A stretch of DNA of 64,000 nucleotides from Acanthornis magna. Lineage: Eukaryota > Chordata > Aves > Passeriformes > Acanthizidae. A program made the position numbers and the translations under genes. The notes under the pieces are model-generated. The model saw only the letters and a program-made list of their open reading frames with translations. It was not told the origin of the DNA and searched no databases. Each line of letters starts with the position of its first letter. The first letter of the stretch is position 1. The DNA lies in NCBI GenBank assembly GCA_036785705.1, contig JAWUZG010000056.1, positions 7,193,001 to 7,257,000 of the forward strand, in the 5' to 3' direction. This document shows positions 61,990-64,000 of this stretch, piece after piece.

Positions 61990-64000
61990 CAGGTGCTTCT
62001 TGTTGCTAAGAGATCAGTTGCTTGGAGATGGAAGTTTGTTTATTGTAATAGATCAGGGGCTGTTTCTTTGAAAAGAAAATTTTGTAATTTTACTTCTACA
62101 GCTCAGCGTATCTGCTGCAAAATAGACAATGACAGAGATACACATGCCTAGTGCTGATTAGAATTGTGACTGGAGAGTAAAACAGAAAAGTAAACAAAGT
62201 TTATAGCTTGTGTGGCTCTGAACAAGGAAAGAGATTTGTATTTAAGTAGAGAAACAACTAACAGAAATTACATTATCTCTTTGCCTAGTGTATCTAAAGG
62301 TATTTTCAATTTCCAGCAGCAAGGAAGTCCAAAAGTTTTATTCTAAAATTGGGATGTATGAAGTTGTCAGTAACATTCTGTAGGATTCTATCTGTCACTG
62401 ACATTGGAGAGGACTATCTATGGTATATATTTTTGTTTGTGCTGTTTCCTTTGTGTTCCCAATTGGTTTGACAACTCTTCAGAATGACTGTACAAACTAA
62501 AGGCTGCTTTCTCTGCCTTGTGATGCTTCTCCTTTTTTGCTGTAGTTTTGGGCAACTCAAAGAAACTCAACTTCCAATTGTTGTGAAGAAGTCCATTAAG
62601 TGATTACAGGAGACATTAATGTCCACAGATCTATAGGACAAGGTGTTGATGTTGTTAAAAGAGACTAACACAGAAGCGTGAATAAGGTACTTGTGTGTGT
62701 TACTGGTTTGAAACAAGAGAAGTCCAAATTGTCTCAATGTCTGCTATGGGAAATCCTCAGCTGGCTCAGTGCCTCTCCTGTAAGTTTACCACACTGAGTC
62801 CAAACAGACTGTTTTGGGAAATAAGTCAAAATCATCTTTTTTTGCTTAAGACTCTCAAGTTTAGAAAATTCAATGACTCAATTCTGTTTCCAGCAAGGCT
62901 GTGTCATATCCTGTGGCAGTAAGACACTGTGCACCCTTGTCTTTCACTGTCAGGCCACAAACGTAAAAGATTCACATAAAATGTTTTCATTCTTCTTTTT
63001 CTGAATTCATTCAAAGCTTTAGCATTAGCATTTCTTTAATCCGAAAACCCATCTAATGGGGAAAAGGGTCTTACATTTAAAGAACTGCGATTCACTTGGA
63101 ACAGAAGGTATTTAAGGGTTATGTACAATAGCTCCAGTGATGGAATATTTTTAACTCAGGGAAGGATGAAAGAGACTTAAAATTTTCTTGAATGTAAAAT
63201 CTCTTTTGAGAAGCCTTTCTTTAAGTAAATAAATAAATAATGCAGAGAGTTTGGGGAGAATAAGGACTGAATTCATGAGGAAATTCTTGTGGCATTACTG
63301 CAACCCTGTGGAAGAGACTCAGCTTACACAACCAGAAACCAACATAATTTCAATCTGAGAACTGAACTCTTGTTCTTTTTCCATGTGCACACACTCTTCC
63401 ATATCTATTCATTATGCAGAGACTTGTTTACAGTACAAGCAAGAATGGGCAGAACTTCAATTCTATTGTGTTCTGTGTTTAGAGCTGGACACAATAATGG
63501 TTACAACCTGTGGCATAGTGTCTGATATTCTGAAAGTGTTAAAATTTCTGTTTCTTTTTAAAAAGACATGATAGCTGGTTTTAACTTTTGAGCCTATCTT
63601 AAAGTTTAGGGGGAAGCCTGCATTAATTTTTTTTTAGTTTGTTTTTACAAGCCAACTGTATGACCTTACTACTTGTAGACTAGGGATGTTTACATTCTGT
63701 AGGAGCTGGGTTTTGGGGCTGGTTTTGCTCTATTTCTTACAGATTGTTAATGCGGGGACTTATATCAAATATGATATAAGTGATCAGTTTTGAAGCAGAT
63801 GGATAATTGTCTCATAGACACCAAATTAGGGAAGCTTTGTGTGCAGTTGTATTAGAAAGCTATCACAGAAAGTCTCAGATCATTCCCATGCCTTGGAACT
63901 GGTTTATGGCATTTAGTGTTGTTGTGGTTTCAGCTGCTGAGAACAGCGGGTGTTGAACTTTCTGTGCTGATTTTCTGTGCTGGTTTCTGCTTGTGTTCTT
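61990..64000. other. Upstream flank of CYP19A1
   Basis: AT-rich sequence with an (AAAT)n stretch at 63226-63240 and a perfect hairpin at 63758-63781. No gene recognised; the next conserved neighbour in vertebrates (GLDN) is not visible. Confidence 0.7.
63758..63781. repeat. Perfect 10-bp inverted repeat with 4-base loop
   Basis: ACTTATATCA, loop AATA, then TGATATAAGT. The arms are perfectly complementary but AT-rich. It could form a cruciform or small RNA hairpin; there is no terminator context in this eukaryotic setting. Confidence 0.85.

Noticed and set aside
1..64000. tRNA, rRNA, CRISPR, prokaryotic operons or phage genes
   Set aside because: No cloverleaf with A/B boxes, no spaced direct-repeat array and no bacterial gene structure was seen; the window is vertebrate nuclear DNA.

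Overview
This is vertebrate nuclear DNA, almost certainly from a bird and probably a passerine. It is AT-rich, intron-bearing and gene-sparse. It holds degraded fragments that resemble the avian CR1 LINE. The one complete protein it encodes, read across nine GT-AG exons, is aromatase (CYP19A1) of 509 residues with bird-like sequence. All recognised genes lie on the minus strand, so transcription runs from high to low coordinates.

Layout. Positions 1-16414 are the first part of a long TNFAIP8L3 intron, containing a striking nine-copy GT-rich minisatellite (15313-15600). Positions about 15950-16830 are a CpG island with the TNFAIP8L3 promoter and its first coding exon (16415-16466). The second, main coding exon is absent, so it must lie below position 1. 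Positions about 16850-41970 are intergenic, with CR1 fragments, short tandem duplications, an RFX-type X-box, and one unexplained CpG-enriched open frame that ends in overlapping AATAAA signals (about 40628-40908). Positions 43436-55110 hold all nine coding exons of CYP19A1. Just upstream (55134-55413) is a proximal promoter with TATA, SF-1/NR5A and GATA motifs, laid out like the mammalian gonadal promoter II. Positions 55414-64000 are upstream sequence, including a candidate distal untranslated first exon near 61869-61960 that could serve a brain-type promoter.

The order (5' end of TNFAIP8L3 facing the 3' end of CYP19A1, same strand) matches the human 15q21 arrangement. The two genes are neighbours by synteny and share no known pathway. 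Aromatase converts androgens to estrogens in the ER. TNFAIP8L3 (TIPE3) is a phosphoinositide-handling protein of the TIPE family.

I saw no new multi-gene system. The observations most worth checking are the dual-purpose GA/CT tract at the aromatase 5' end, the 18-nt homopolymer at the exon 8 acceptor, the distal exon candidate, the unexplained open frame near 40.7 kb, and the minisatellite.
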